64,000 bases of DNA from Sinohyriopsis cumingii (Eukaryota > Mollusca > Bivalvia > Unionida > Unionidae). Below the pieces are notes generated by a model. It worked only from the letters and a program-made list of their open reading frames with translations. It searched no databases and was not told where the DNA came from. Both the position numbers and the translations under genes were made by a program. Position 1 is the stretch's first letter; the number at the start of each line of letters is the position of its first letter. Below, in pieces: positions 37,246 through 46,808 of the stretch. The stretch lies in NCBI GenBank assembly GCA_028554795.2, contig CM068842.1, positions 22,044,590 through 22,108,589 on the forward strand, in the 5' to 3' direction.

Positions 37246-37435
37246 AAGACCCTTTCGGGAGGACACTTGTGTGACCTTACCCCCTACTATAGAACTGGTT
37301 AGAACATTACCCAAAACATGTGGTTGTTGTAAAGACACTTGTGTTTATTCCACGTTCATAGTTATCATGTGCCTTTTATTGTTGTACTTAAGCCTTTGGC
37401 TTTTATGTATTTTTGTCTTTCGTATTCATGTTTGA
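37085..37435 (+). CDS. Overlapping single-pass membrane protein, about 116 aa
   Basis: A C-terminal membrane segment (STFIVIMCLLLLYLSLWLLC) follows a Pro/Thr-rich region. The start may be 37085 or 37142. It overlaps the 107-aa gene out of frame by over 100 nt. The frame is kept in both copies. Confidence 0.55.
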   Translation: MSVPGKNGVLRLGPKKWPSMHESCSRKKVTFQPVLVTVPEEPVTQDRTVVDRPERPFREDTCVTLPPTIELVRTLPKTCGCCKDTCVYSTFIVIMCLLLLYLSLWLLCIFVFRIHV

Positions 37436-37445
37436 AAAAAACATT

Positions 37446-37451
37446 CAATAA
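37446..37451 (+). terminator. Poly(A) signal of BIR/F-box-like gene string
   Basis: AATAAA, 11 nt after the stop at 37435 and only 17 nt before the next TATA box. Confidence 0.65.
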
Positions 37452-37468
37452 ACGTGTTCTGAAAAAAG

Positions 37469-37476
37469 TATATAAA
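37469..37476 (+). promoter_or_regulatory. TATA box of ATPase gene
   Basis: TATATAAA, 48 nt upstream of the ATG at 37524; conserved in copy A. Confidence 0.7.
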
Positions 37477-37523
37477 CTCTTGTCTTGTTTGTTTTTCATG
37501 TCACAAGTGACACTTCTCACACC

Positions 37524-38267
37524 ATGGCTACCTCTGCTGTCTCTGCTCCCTCTTCCTTTACTGTCAAAGTCATCGACGAACACTTAGATCGTGCCAGTTG
37601 GGAGGCTTTGTATCTTCGCCATCCCTTTAACATGCTCATTGCTGCACCTAGCGGTTCAGGCAAAACCGAATTCGTCAAACGTTTGATCGAACATAAACAT
37701 CATTTGATCGATCGGCCACCTCAACGGATCGTGTGGTGTTACAAAGAGTGGCAATCGGCGTACAACCTCTTGCGAGAAAGTCAAGGCGATTCCATCGTGT
37801 TTGTGGAAGGCATTCCTAAAGAAGACGACGGCATCGTCTCTGACTCCCGTCAAACCCATTTGGTCATTTTCGACGACATGTTAGGAGAAGACGAAGAAGA
37901 AATTAAATTGTGGTTCACGCGCAAAGGGCATCACCGTAATGCCAGTGTCGTTTACATCACCCAAAATTTGTTTCAACAAAGTAAAGCCCATCGCACCATC
38001 AGTCTCAATGCGCATTACGTGGTCTTGTTTAAAAGCCCTCGAGATAAATCGCAAGTGCAAGTCTTAGCCAAACAGTTAGGAACGCCGTGGCTGACTCAGG
38101 CGTACGACGATGCCACTCAAACTCCACACGCCTATTTACTCGTCGATTTGAAACCTACCACCCCCGAGGATTTGCGATTTCGTACCCACTTGTTTCACCA
38201 CTGGTGCCAAGACGGAGGGCCTGTCCTGTACACGTCTCCGTCCTCGACTTCATTTCACTCCCCATGA
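37524..38267 (+). CDS. ATP: Genome-packaging ATPase (A32/FtsK-HerA type), 247 aa
   Basis: Same length as copy A. Walker A is APSGSGKT, with Ala where A has Gly, a position that tolerates variation; Walker B THLVIFDDM and VVYITQN are unchanged. The ATG at 37524 is preferred over the upstream non-ATG codon. Confidence 0.9.
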   Translation: MATSAVSAPSSFTVKVIDEHLDRASWEALYLRHPFNMLIAAPSGSGKTEFVKRLIEHKHHLIDRPPQRIVWCYKEWQSAYNLLRESQGDSIVFVEGIPKEDDGIVSDSRQTHLVIFDDMLGEDEEEIKLWFTRKGHHRNASVVYITQNLFQQSKAHRTISLNAHYVVLFKSPRDKSQVQVLAKQLGTPWLTQAYDDATQTPHAYLLVDLKPTTPEDLRFRTHLFHHWCQDGGPVLYTSPSSTSFHSP

Positions 38268-38275
38268 AAAAAATC

Positions 38276-38283
38276 TATAAAAA
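38276..38283 (+). promoter_or_regulatory. TATA box of core-like gene
   Basis: TATAAAAA, 9 nt after the ATPase stop and 38 nt before the ATG at 38322. Confidence 0.7.
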
Positions 38284-38321
38284 CCTCAGACCCTTTTTCG
38301 TCTGTCTCACACAGTGTGAAC

Positions 38322-39230
38322 ATGACGTCCCTTCAGTCGCATCTTCCCGTCAAATTGATTCGTGCCTTGTATGGCATCAGTCGAGAAAAAAATCCACAAA
38401 CACGAGCTCGTGTCTTAGAAGCTAGTCTCAAAGAAGTCTTACGATGGTTCACGGTGACGGCACGTCAATTACTCCAAGGAATCATTCAGATTCCTCATCA
38501 AACCAAACGCTTTTTCGATCGAAACAAAGTCGCTTTCGTCCAACTGGCCGATCCCCGCATCGACACTCAAACCAAAAAACAAATCATTTTGAAACCTGGA
38601 GGGAGCGGTACTCTAGGAGGGGTCATCATTCGCTCACTCTTAAGATGGGATCCTAATGCCCCCAAAGTTATACCCAAGACAAAAGTCCAACGAAGCCCCA
38701 AGAAGAAAAAGAAAAAGACCAGGTCCCCAAAGAGAAGAACTTCTCCAGTGGCGGGACCCTCCTCTTACCAGACACCACCCCGGAAAAAGAAAAGAAGCCC
38801 CCAGAAAAAGAAAAGTCCACAGAAGAAAACTAGTCGCAAGAGAGGCACTTCGGCCAGGACGCAACCTTACACTCGCAAACCACGACCTGCCACTGCGGTG
38901 ACTGTGTCTCCGGCAGCCTCACGTTTATCCACTTCTCCGTTGATGTCACCAGGAACTGAAGAGTACTTGGAGACGTTGATCACACCAAGAACTTCTCCGT
39001 TGATGACCCCCAAAAGAACTTCCCCAGTGGCAGGACCCTCCAATTTAGTGGCAGTGGCTGCTGCTCACAAAGTACCTTCTCCCAAAATCAAAGTCCATGA
39101 AAGATCGGGCATGTTACAAAGTTTACTGGATTTGTCCAAGCAAGAACTGGCTCGATTTAGTCCGTTACGTACCCCTGCACGACGTGTCATGCCTGTCCTC
39201 AAACTAATACGACGTAAAGACAATCAGTGA
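38322..39230 (+). CDS. Basic core-like protein, 302 aa
   Basis: Starts MTSLQSHLPVKLIRALYGIS. Same layout as 21570-22523: helical N-terminal domain, Lys/Pro/Ser-rich repeats, conserved C-terminal helix. Several repeat units are missing relative to A, and it ends at TGA after RRKDNQ where A reads through to WRRVPV. Confidence 0.7.
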   Translation: MTSLQSHLPVKLIRALYGISREKNPQTRARVLEASLKEVLRWFTVTARQLLQGIIQIPHQTKRFFDRNKVAFVQLADPRIDTQTKKQIILKPGGSGTLGGVIIRSLLRWDPNAPKVIPKTKVQRSPKKKKKKTRSPKRRTSPVAGPSSYQTPPRKKKRSPQKKKSPQKKTSRKRGTSARTQPYTRKPRPATAVTVSPAASRLSTSPLMSPGTEEYLETLITPRTSPLMTPKRTSPVAGPSNLVAVAAAHKVPSPKIKVHERSGMLQSLLDLSKQELARFSPLRTPARRVMPVLKLIRRKDNQ

Positions 39231-39243
39231 CGACGCGTTCCAG

Positions 39244-39251
39244 TATAAAAA
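39244..39251 (+). promoter_or_regulatory. TATA box of small virion protein gene
   Basis: TATAAAAA, 52 nt before the ATG at 39304. Confidence 0.65.
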
Positions 39252-39303
39252 AGGCCTGTTACTAAGTAGGGGTATCAGTGTTTTTGGTGCCGAAGACTCA
39301 AAG

Positions 39304-39690
39304 ATGTCACCCTCCAGAAAACCCCAAGGAAAGAAAAGGAAAGGACTGCCACCACGTTTAGCCAAACATGGGGATCTGTTATCTGTCCTGTCCAAAGCTT
39401 CTCCACCCCTACGAAAAAAACTCATTCAAACGGCCTCCAAAGAGGTCATCGATACCGTGTGCGAATGTTGTTTGAACGTTTTGAAAGGCACGATCCCTTT
39501 GTCCAAACACCAGAAACAATGCTTAGGCAAACAACGTCACGTTCTTCGCCAAATGGTTCGAAAGAAAATTCCCATTTGTCAAAAAAAGAAGATGTTAGTG
39601 CAGCGTGGAGGTATGTTGCCTTTCTTGTTAGGTCCCATACTGAAAGGAGTCTTGGGAACCATGTTGGGAGGACTGGTGGGAGCAAGATAA
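39304..39690 (+). CDS. Small basic-hydrophobic virion protein (mu/pX-like), 128 aa
   Basis: Starts MSPSRKPQGKKRKGLPPRLA. A Cys pair (CECC) precedes IPLSKHQKQCLGKQRHVLRQ and KKKMLVQRGGMLPFLLGPIL, ending with a Gly-rich hydrophobic tail. The 'K-LLVQ-GG-LP-LL-P' tail is typical of a small protein in animal Polintons. It is intact here and interrupted by one stop in copy A. Likely a virion component; role inferred. Confidence 0.75.
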   Translation: MSPSRKPQGKKRKGLPPRLAKHGDLLSVLSKASPPLRKKLIQTASKEVIDTVCECCLNVLKGTIPLSKHQKQCLGKQRHVLRQMVRKKIPICQKKKMLVQRGGMLPFLLGPILKGVLGTMLGGLVGAR

Positions 39691-39739
39691 AAAGGCCTGC
39701 GGAAGTTCCAAGATCTCAGAATCGACCCCTGACAACCCC

Positions 39740-40363
39740 ATGGAAGGACGAAAACTAGCTTTAGTGCCTTACAAACGATGGATGGAATACCATCGGTGGC
39801 AAGAACAACGCACCCCGCATTTACCTCCCAATCCCAATTTGAGCGAGATGTCCCAGTTACAACACGAATTGCAGTCCTTGATGGATCGCCAAGGTTTGTC
39901 CGAAACAGAAAAATCGCAAAAGTACGGTCAACTCTTGCATCTACTGCAACTCTTTCACCAGAAAGCTTTAGACGAAACAGCTCTGAAAGATTTTAAGACC
40001 TTGATGAAAAGTCCAGCACCATCACCAGTACCAGTACCAGTACCACCAATACCCGTCACCAAGACAGAAAAAGGAAAAGAAGAAGAAGGGTTTCAAACTC
40101 CACCAGAAAAAGTACGCAAGTTAACAACACCAACTACCTCCAGAATTGGATGGATTAAAAAGAAGATGGCCACCCCTTCTTCATCACAAGAGAAAAAGAA
40201 AGTGAAGACAGAAGTGAAACAAGAACCGATATCCCCCGCTCAGACATCCTCCTCCTCCTCCTCTTCAACACCTATTGCCGGTCGCACACGCAAAGCATTG
40301 CAATCCAAGAAAATACCCCAAGAGAAAAAGAGTAGCCTCTTCCAAGAGTGGGTGCCTTATTAA
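39740..40363 (+). CDS. Pro/Ser/Lys-rich Polinton protein, 207 aa
   Basis: Starts MEGRKLALVPYKRWMEYHRW. Residues 1-100 are a conserved helical region (MSQLQHELQSLMDRQGLSET); the rest is low complexity with PVPVPVPP, a KKEVKTE-type stretch and a run of eight serines, ending LFQEWVPY. It lies 49 nt after the small virion gene and 21 nt before the integrase. Function unknown. Confidence 0.7.
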   Translation: MEGRKLALVPYKRWMEYHRWQEQRTPHLPPNPNLSEMSQLQHELQSLMDRQGLSETEKSQKYGQLLHLLQLFHQKALDETALKDFKTLMKSPAPSPVPVPVPPIPVTKTEKGKEEEGFQTPPEKVRKLTTPTTSRIGWIKKKMATPSSSQEKKKVKTEVKQEPISPAQTSSSSSSSTPIAGRTRKALQSKKIPQEKKSSLFQEWVPY

Positions 40364-40384
40364 GACACCAATCAACACAAAAAA

Positions 40385-41494
40385 ATGGAAAAAGTCTTAG
40401 CCAGCATTTACTACGATCCCTCGCATCCTGCAGGTTACGCAGGAGTTCAAAAATTGTATCGTGCTGCCAAAACGCGACTGAAAAGTCTCCGTTTACCTCA
40501 AGTGCAATGATGGTTACAAGAACAAGCTACCTACACTTTGCACAAACCCATTCGACGCAAGTTTGCTAGAAGTCGCACCCGAGTGGAAGGCATCGATCAT
40601 CAATGGCAAGCCGATTTAGCCGATGTCTCTCATTTAGCCAGCTACAATAGTGGCTACAAATATTTGTTTTGTGTCATCGACGTCTTTTCCAAATTTGCCT
40701 GGGTCGTGCCTTGACTTCCAAATCGAGTAGCGAGTTAGTGCGAGCCCTGCAACGGGTGTTGAAACAAAGCGGTCGTCACCCTCTTCGATGGCAAACGGAC
40801 AAAGGCACCGAATTTCTGAACCAAGCTTTCCAAAAAGAATTAAAGAAACGTGACATTCATTTTTTTACCACCGAGAATCCCGAAACCAAAGCCAGCATCG
40901 TGGAATATTTTCAACGCACTTTGAAAGAACGCATGTGGAAATATTTTACGCATCACCACACTCTGAAGTACATCGACATCTTACCGCACCTGGTGCAAGC
41001 GTACAACAAATCTTACCATCGAAGCATCGGACGTGCCCCGCAAGACGTGACTCCCGACAACGAAGTGTTGGTGTTTGAGCGTCTGTTCGGTTCGTCCCCG
41101 ACGAGGGCTGTCTCCAAGAAAAGTGGAGAGTTGACCGTAGGAGATTTGTTTGCGCATTGGCAAAACGAAATGCACTTTTGACAAAGGTTACTTACCTAAC
41201 TGGACGACCGAATTGTTTCGCGTCACTGGACGAGTGCATGGCCGTCATCCTGCCGTCTATAAATTGGAAGACATGAACGGAGAAGTGCTCAAAGGAACGT
41301 TTTATTTACCCGAGTTACAACGTGTCACCAAAAAAGAAGACGACGTGTACGACATCGAAAGCATTCTCGAACGCAGAACCCGTAAAGTGGGCAAACGACG
41401 TGTCAAAGAAGTCAAAGTACGTTGGAAAGGATATCCACCCAGTTTTGATTCTTGGATCGACGCTTCGCAAGTCATCGACTATAAAAAGAAGTGA
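40385..41494 (+). pseudogene. INT: Integrase with chromodomain, broken
   Basis: Homolog of 19248-20357. A CGA to TGA change occurs at about 40508-40510 (after PQVQ), one base is missing near 40712 and one is gained near 41145. All catalytic regions are still recognisable (TDKGTEFL, KASIVEYFQ, chromodomain YDIESILERR). The Lys/Arg to Glu-type differences from A are few, so the decay is recent. Confidence 0.9.
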
Positions 41495-41499
41495 CCATC

Positions 41500-41919
41500 A
41501 TGCCCTTTCACACAGCAGACGCAGCTACGTCGACCACTCCTTCTTCACCTAGTTCTTCTGTGCAAGATTTACAAAAACAACCCTTGTGGGTGTGGTGTGG
41601 AGAACGTGTGCCTAAAACGCAAATCGTCTTTTTCTGCCAAATCTTCGTGGTGTATTGTGTCATCGGGGCAGCCATTGCCAATTTGAGTTTGCAACAAAGA
41701 GACAAACAATTGTGGACCATTTTATTGAGCAGTTGCATCGGTTGCCTGCTTCCCAATCCCTCCCTGAAATTCTCCTCGAACGGGAACCACGGGAACTTTG
41801 TGTCCAGTGCCAGTGCCAGTCACCAGTCCAACCACAACCAGAACCCCATTTTGGGCGGAGACACGCCTCTGACGTCCAGTAATAACCCCTTGGACAGCCA
41901 CAGAACGCTGGAATTATGA
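41500..41919 (+). CDS. Small two-helix membrane protein, 139 aa
   Basis: Starts MPFHTADAATSTTPSSPSSS; membrane stretches as in copy A with AAIANLSL and GCLLPNPSL variants. The stop overlaps the penton start as ATGA. Confidence 0.7.
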   Translation: MPFHTADAATSTTPSSPSSSVQDLQKQPLWVWCGERVPKTQIVFFCQIFVVYCVIGAAIANLSLQQRDKQLWTILLSSCIGCLLPNPSLKFSSNGNHGNFVSSASASHQSNHNQNPILGGDTPLTSSNNPLDSHRTLEL

Positions 41920-42586
41920 GTCACCAAAACCAATTTTACTTAACCTTACCCAGTGACAGTTCCATGGAGGTGTTTCCCCACAACACGTTGTGCTGTTACA
42001 CGGCCAAATTACCTCAGGCCATCCCCTTAGATCACGAATCCCATTGGGAAGTGGCTTTAGTGGAAATGATTCACCCAACACAAATCAAAAACATCACTGA
42101 AACTCAAAACACTTTTGACGTCGAAATTCTGGACCCAACAGTGCAGCAAACCATGACGACCACTCCTCAACATAAATCACTTCCCAAGGCCCCAATACTC
42201 ACCAGTGACACTTCTCCTCCTCTTTACGTGTATCACTTTAAAATTAACTCAGGCCATTATTTTAGTGGTCAACATCTGGTGGAGACCATCGCGGACAAAT
42301 TCTATGCAGCCTTTGACAAAGTTCTGACCAAACTAAATAAACGTGTGATCATGGAGTACCACAAACAGTCTCACCGTCTACTCATAAGATTTGAAAGTGA
42401 GGATAGAAGTATACGTATTAAATTTTGCCCTGAATTGTATGACATTTTAGGTGGAGACCTCAATTTGGTCACGGATAAGCAGACCAAAAAGATTCACATC
42501 GCAGAGATTGACAACAACGGGCATTTTGCAAGGTATTTTCGTTACCCGGTAGAACTGAACCAGGGACTGAATTTGATCTTTGTGTT
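41916..42586 (+). pseudogene. Penton-like protein, C-terminus deleted
   Basis: Starts MSHQNQFYLTLPSDSSMEVF and follows the family to YPVELNQGLNLIFV, then runs out of frame into the capsid gene, adding about 30 foreign residues before a stop at 42674. About 80 C-terminal residues are missing. The middle is very different from copy A. Confidence 0.75.
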
Positions 42587-43795
42587 GTGGAATTTCATCC
42601 CGTCTCCTCACTGGCCGATTCTGCTCCCATCGAGTTTGAAATCAAAGGACAGCCCGAAGATTACATCGATCTGAATAGCAGTTACTTGTACTTGAAAGTC
42701 CAAGTTCTAGATAAGGATAATGCTGCAGTAGAAGACACTGAGAATATAGCTCCCGTCAACAATTTCATGCATTCCTTGTTCAGCTCAGTGGACTTGTACT
42801 TGAATAACAAACTGGTCAGCAGCAGCATGGATACTTACCCTTACCGTGCCTACCTGGAAAATCTCTTGACGTACGGAATAGATGCCAAGGATACTCATCT
42901 CAATGCCTGTGTGCTGTGGGAACCTGACGATGCGGGCAAGTTCGACAAAGTGGATGGAGGCAATTCCGGCTTTGAGCAAAGAGAACTCAAAATCTTAGAT
43001 AAGAAGAGTTTAGAACTGATGGATCGTTTGCATTTGGACATGTGGTTGCAAGAGAAATATTTGCTGAACGGGGTCAATGTCCGCTTGAGACTGAATCGTT
43101 GCAGTGCCGCTTTCCATTTGTTGGCTGATAATACTGCTGGCAATCCTAAAAGCAAAATCGAGGACGCCAAACTCTACGTACGACGCGTGGAAGTGTTACC
43201 TAAAGTGGGTAACGACATCAATCAAACGTTGAGCAGAACGACCGCCACGTATCCCATACGAAGGGTGGAAGTGAAAACGTTCACCATTCCCGCTAGCCAT
43301 CATTCCATGATCGAAGATCATCTGTTTCAGGGACAGTTACCCAAACGTTTAATCCTTGGTATGGTCGAGAATTCAGCCTTCAACGGAGCTTACAAAGAAA
43401 ATCCTTTCCGCTTTCAACACTTCAAGGTGAAGAAAGTCGAAGTCAGTCGCGATGGCAAGACCTTGTGTACCCGACCTTTCGAACCTGACTTTACCAAGAA
43501 CAATTACTTGAGATCGTACTTGTCCCTGTACGAAGCCACCGGCCAGTTAGGAACCAACACCAGTCACGGCATTACGTACGAAGATTATGCAGGAGGCTAT
43601 GCTTTGTGGGCTTTTGATTTCACTCCAGACCAAGGCAGCGACGAGGGACATTTCCACCCTATAAAATCGGGCCAGATTCGTGTGGAACTTCAGTTTGCAA
43701 ATCCACTGGACAAGACAGTGAACGTCATCCTGTATGCAGAATTCGATAATACCATAGAAATCAACAGCTTGAGAGAAGTCATTCTAGATTACTAG
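42587..43795 (+). pseudogene. MCP: Major capsid protein lacking its first about 33 residues
   Basis: Open from EFHPVSSLADSAPIEFEI to INSLREVILDY, but the normal start and the pVI/pX-like gene before it are deleted. No ATG lies at the junction; the first usable codon is GTG. Segments around VQVLDKDNAAVEDTE and DAGKFDKVDGGNSGFEQREL differ greatly from copy A, while the flanks are nearly the same. Confidence 0.85.
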
Positions 43796-43800
43796 AAGTC

Positions 43801-44304
43801 ATGGAAGACTGTTATCCCTCTTTACCTAGTGGAGAAACTTTGGACATGAAATGTGAGGAGACCATGGAAGGAGAATCTCAAGACAAAGACGAAGAAGTGA
43901 TCATAATGAAATCGAGATGGCCAGAACAAGAAGCCCATTTAGTCTCCTGTTTTGCCAAACACTTGGTGGAAAAAATGACGGAATTAATCAAGAAAAATTG
44001 CTATGGATGTCAAAACGATCATCCCAGTCAAATTCAACACGATAAATGCCTGATGTTGAGTCAAGAAGAAAAATTGGACGAGTATCTGGACGAAGCTTGG
44101 AGTCTCATCTCGAACAAAGACGTGTTGCACCAGTGGTATAAAGACTTGCATGAACATTCTTGTCCACCATTAACCACTCAAGAGATCCATCGTATCGAAG
44201 CTCTCCTGAATCAGAGTGAGGAAACAGAACGAATAACCGTTTATTCGTCAGACATTTTCAAGCAAAAAGTCAGGATCGAATTGACAACGTATTATTACCT
44301 GTGA
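43801..44304 (+). CDS. Conserved Polinton protein between capsid and protease, 167 aa
   Basis: Starts MEDCYPSLPSGETLDMKCEE. Contains NCYGCQNDHPSQIQHDKC (about residues 60-77), a possible metal site, and LHQWYKDLHEHSCPPLTTQE. It is intact, and shows what the interrupted copy at 14623-15108 has lost. Function unknown. Confidence 0.75.
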   Translation: MEDCYPSLPSGETLDMKCEETMEGESQDKDEEVIIMKSRWPEQEAHLVSCFAKHLVEKMTELIKKNCYGCQNDHPSQIQHDKCLMLSQEEKLDEYLDEAWSLISNKDVLHQWYKDLHEHSCPPLTTQEIHRIEALLNQSEETERITVYSSDIFKQKVRIELTTYYYL

Positions 44305-44339
44305 AGAAGAAGAAGAAGAAAAAAAATACACACAAATCA

Positions 44340-44899
44340 ATGGATACCTGGGAACTTTATTACTTTTGAACCACAGTTCGTATACGGCTTCTTGGAATCC
44401 TGTCGTCTGTGCTAAAGATGAACTCCCTCATCGCAAACCTCAAGACCATCAAGCTTACGTGATCAACACGGACGACAGTCATCTCCCAGGAACCCACTGG
44501 GTAGCCGTCTACTTTCCTCAAGAAGGATGTGTGGAATATTTCGATTCGTACGGATTGCCCCCTTTGGAAGACGATATCATTGACTTTATGAGAAGAAATG
44601 CTCAAACCACCCGATTCAATAATGTGAAATTACAAGGCACAGATTCCTTGGTGTGTGGACAGTACTGTGTGTATTTTCTGCATCATCGCAGCCTGGGCTA
44701 TTCCTTAGAACATTTAGTGACTCATTTTGATCCTCGTTCTTCTTCTAGAAATGATGTGAAAGTAGATCGATGGTTTTGTGACCATTATGCTTATCTTTTG
44801 TCTCAAGCTAGGAAACGTAGTGTCCATCAATGGCCTAATGATTTCCAAAATTGGAAATCACAATTTCATTCACAACGTTGTCAGCCCTGTTCAAGGTAG
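44340..44899 (+). pseudogene. PRO: Adenain-like protease, N-terminal frameshift
   Basis: The ATG at 44340 gives MDTWELYYF then a stop, because one C present in copy A is missing near 44365. Everything downstream is open and keeps GTHWVAVYF, EYFDSYG and LVCGQYCVYFL. Translation from a later site is possible but would lose the first strand. Confidence 0.85.
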
Positions 44900-45016
44900 A
44901 TTGTATTTGAAGAAAAAAATGTTTGATGTTTTGAAAAAAATGTTTATTGTTATAATGTTGGATTATTGTTAAAAAATATGTTAGAAATGTTGTTGTTTAG
45001 TGTTAAGTAATTTTTG

Positions 45017-45022
45017 AATAAA
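45017..45022 (+). terminator. Poly(A) signal after protease
   Basis: AATAAA, conserved with 13943-13948 of copy A. Confidence 0.65.
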
Positions 45023-45148
45023 AAATGTTGTGTTTTGAAAAAAATGACTTTGTCTTTTGTTTAGGTATAAGAATGTTGGATTAATGCTCTTTCATTTCTT
45101 ACTATCCCTCTCATGACACTCACTGAACGTTGCGGCTCGAAAACCGTA

Positions 45149-45177
45149 GGGGATGTTTTCCTTCACGTCCGCGCTTT
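45149..45177 (+). promoter_or_regulatory. Terminal-gene promoter element
   Basis: GGGGATGTTTTCCTTCACGT followed by CCGCGCTTT; a CTTTAAGAACC segment stands in the TATA position, about 60 nt before the ATG at 45242. Confidence 0.65.
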
Positions 45178-45241
45178 GACTTTAAGAACCGGGGGTTGTT
45201 TCAAGTCTAACCATCCATTGTCGACTCATCCTCCTACGAAG

Positions 45242-45610
45242 ATGTGCTCCAAACTAGCTAAGCTCAACGAAGCCTACGTGAATTTGCATAGGGTCAGACA
45301 CAGTCTGATACCGAAGCCAGAAGAAATAGAGAATGTGAGAATGTTAAAAGTCACTGAAGACCTGATAGAAGAGCTCTTCAGAGAAGAAATGAACAGGGAA
45401 AAAGAAGAATGGACAGAGAAGTACAGACTTCAGAGACAGCAGCAACAGCAGCAACAACAACAACAACAACAGCAGCAGCAGCAACCTGAAGCTGACAGAG
45501 GCTTTGTCGATTGTCGTTTCGACACCAAAGAGTTCTTCTTCTCTTTCCGAAGAAGCAGACCTATTGCCAGAAAGTCTATCCTCAGAGGACATCGCATTCT
45601 TAGAAACTAA
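45242..45610 (+). CDS. Terminal-cassette polyglutamine coiled-coil protein, 122 aa
   Basis: Starts MCSKLAKLNEAYVNLHRVRH. Helical Glu/Lys-rich first half, a glutamine run two residues longer than in copy A, and an Arg-rich tail RRSRPIARKSILRGHRILRN. A histone-type stem-loop follows 30 nt after the stop. Function unknown. Confidence 0.7.
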   Translation: MCSKLAKLNEAYVNLHRVRHSLIPKPEEIENVRMLKVTEDLIEELFREEMNREKEEWTEKYRLQRQQQQQQQQQQQQQQQQPEADRGFVDCRFDTKEFFFSFRRSRPIARKSILRGHRILRN

Positions 45611-45640
45611 AAAAGAATGCCATAGCAAGCAAAAAAAACC

Positions 45641-45656
45641 AGCTCTTTTCAGGGCT
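45641..45656 (+). terminator. Histone-type 3' stem-loop
   Basis: AGCTCTTTTCAGGGCT then ACCCAATAC and, 12-13 nt on, GAAAAGAAATAACG. One G-T (G-U) wobble pair is in the stem. Confidence 0.78.
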
Positions 45657-45995
45657 ACCCAATACTCTAGAAAAGAAATAACGATCGATTTGCCAATGTG
45701 TGTAGGTAGAGTAGTGTGAAAATAAACACTAACTCTTTATTGATAGTGAGAGTGTATGTGTTTGTGTGTTAGTGTTAGTAACAGTTCACGTAAGTTTAGG
45801 TCAATAGTAGATTAAAATAATGTATTTTTTGGTGTTTGAGGTGTATATTTGGGGTTAGATTGGATTGCTTTGCGTATGTAAATAGTCTATTGAAGTGATT
45901 TATAAAAAATTTTAAAATAGTGATGGGTAACATAAAAAAGTGAGTGAGTGTTTCTTTTAGGTCCGCGCGTTGTTTTTTTTTTTTGGTCATGATCT

Positions 45996-46006
45996 AGGTA
46001 AGATGA
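45996..46006 (+). repeat. LINE target-site duplication (left)
   Basis: AGGTAAGATGA, repeated at 53737-53747. Copy A has a single related site (GTAAGATGA, read on its minus strand near 12951-12959), proving the segment between is an insertion. Confidence 0.85.
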
Positions 46007-46808
46007 CTTGTTTACTGTTTAAAACCGGCTTGGTGTATAATTTTAAAATTTCTACTGAGTGCGGCCACCACCAACACCAATTAATATAGAAAAAAGGAAC
46101 AGGACAACTTGTGCAAAGAAATAATGCTAAGAAGAGGAAACGATTAGCAACCCGGCAAGCCGTGAACAAAGGAATTGCACAGATCTAAGGAACTCTCACA
46201 AAGGAACGATAGGAACACGCAGTAAGATAGTAATATATCAGACAAAGGAAATCCAGCCAAGCAGCCCGCCACGCAGCCATTTTGGATCATACCACCTCGT
46301 ATAAAAGCTAAGTACTTTAGTACAAGGTAGGAAAATTACTAAGCCTGCGGGCAATTAAAACTCTATGCTGTTTACATCTCACTATAATATATTTTACCTT
46401 ACTTGTACTAAATTCCGTATCTACTCAATTTGCCGCCTATTCTCTTAAACAGTCTCTAAGAAACATACTAGAACCGACTGGATTGAACCCACACATGATA
46501 CAAGCACCAAATATCATTGTGTGATTTTCAATCATAGAGAATAAATTCGACAAATTACACAACTAACCACTACCTTTTTCTTATAATAACAACTCTAGCT
46601 GTTAGCACTGTTCCCGAAAACAGGCACTAGGAAACACACTGATACCACGCCTGGTCAGAATCTCACAAATTACAAGCACAAGCTAACCGCTGTGAGATTT
46701 TCCGATTCACGGAACGTAACAGAATCTCATCTCTCATTGTTTCTTCATAACCACAACCACTATTAACAACAATAAGTAACCTAAACCTTATTCAAAACCA
46801 AAGTAGGA

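Noticed and set aside
41480-41487. TATAAAAA before the membrane-protein gene in copy B as its promoter
   Set aside because: It lies only 12 nt before the ATG, so transcription would start inside the gene; it is part of the integrase's last codons.
45113-45241. Longer N-terminus for the polyglutamine gene in copy B
   Set aside because: It would read through the promoter element and has no counterpart in copy A.
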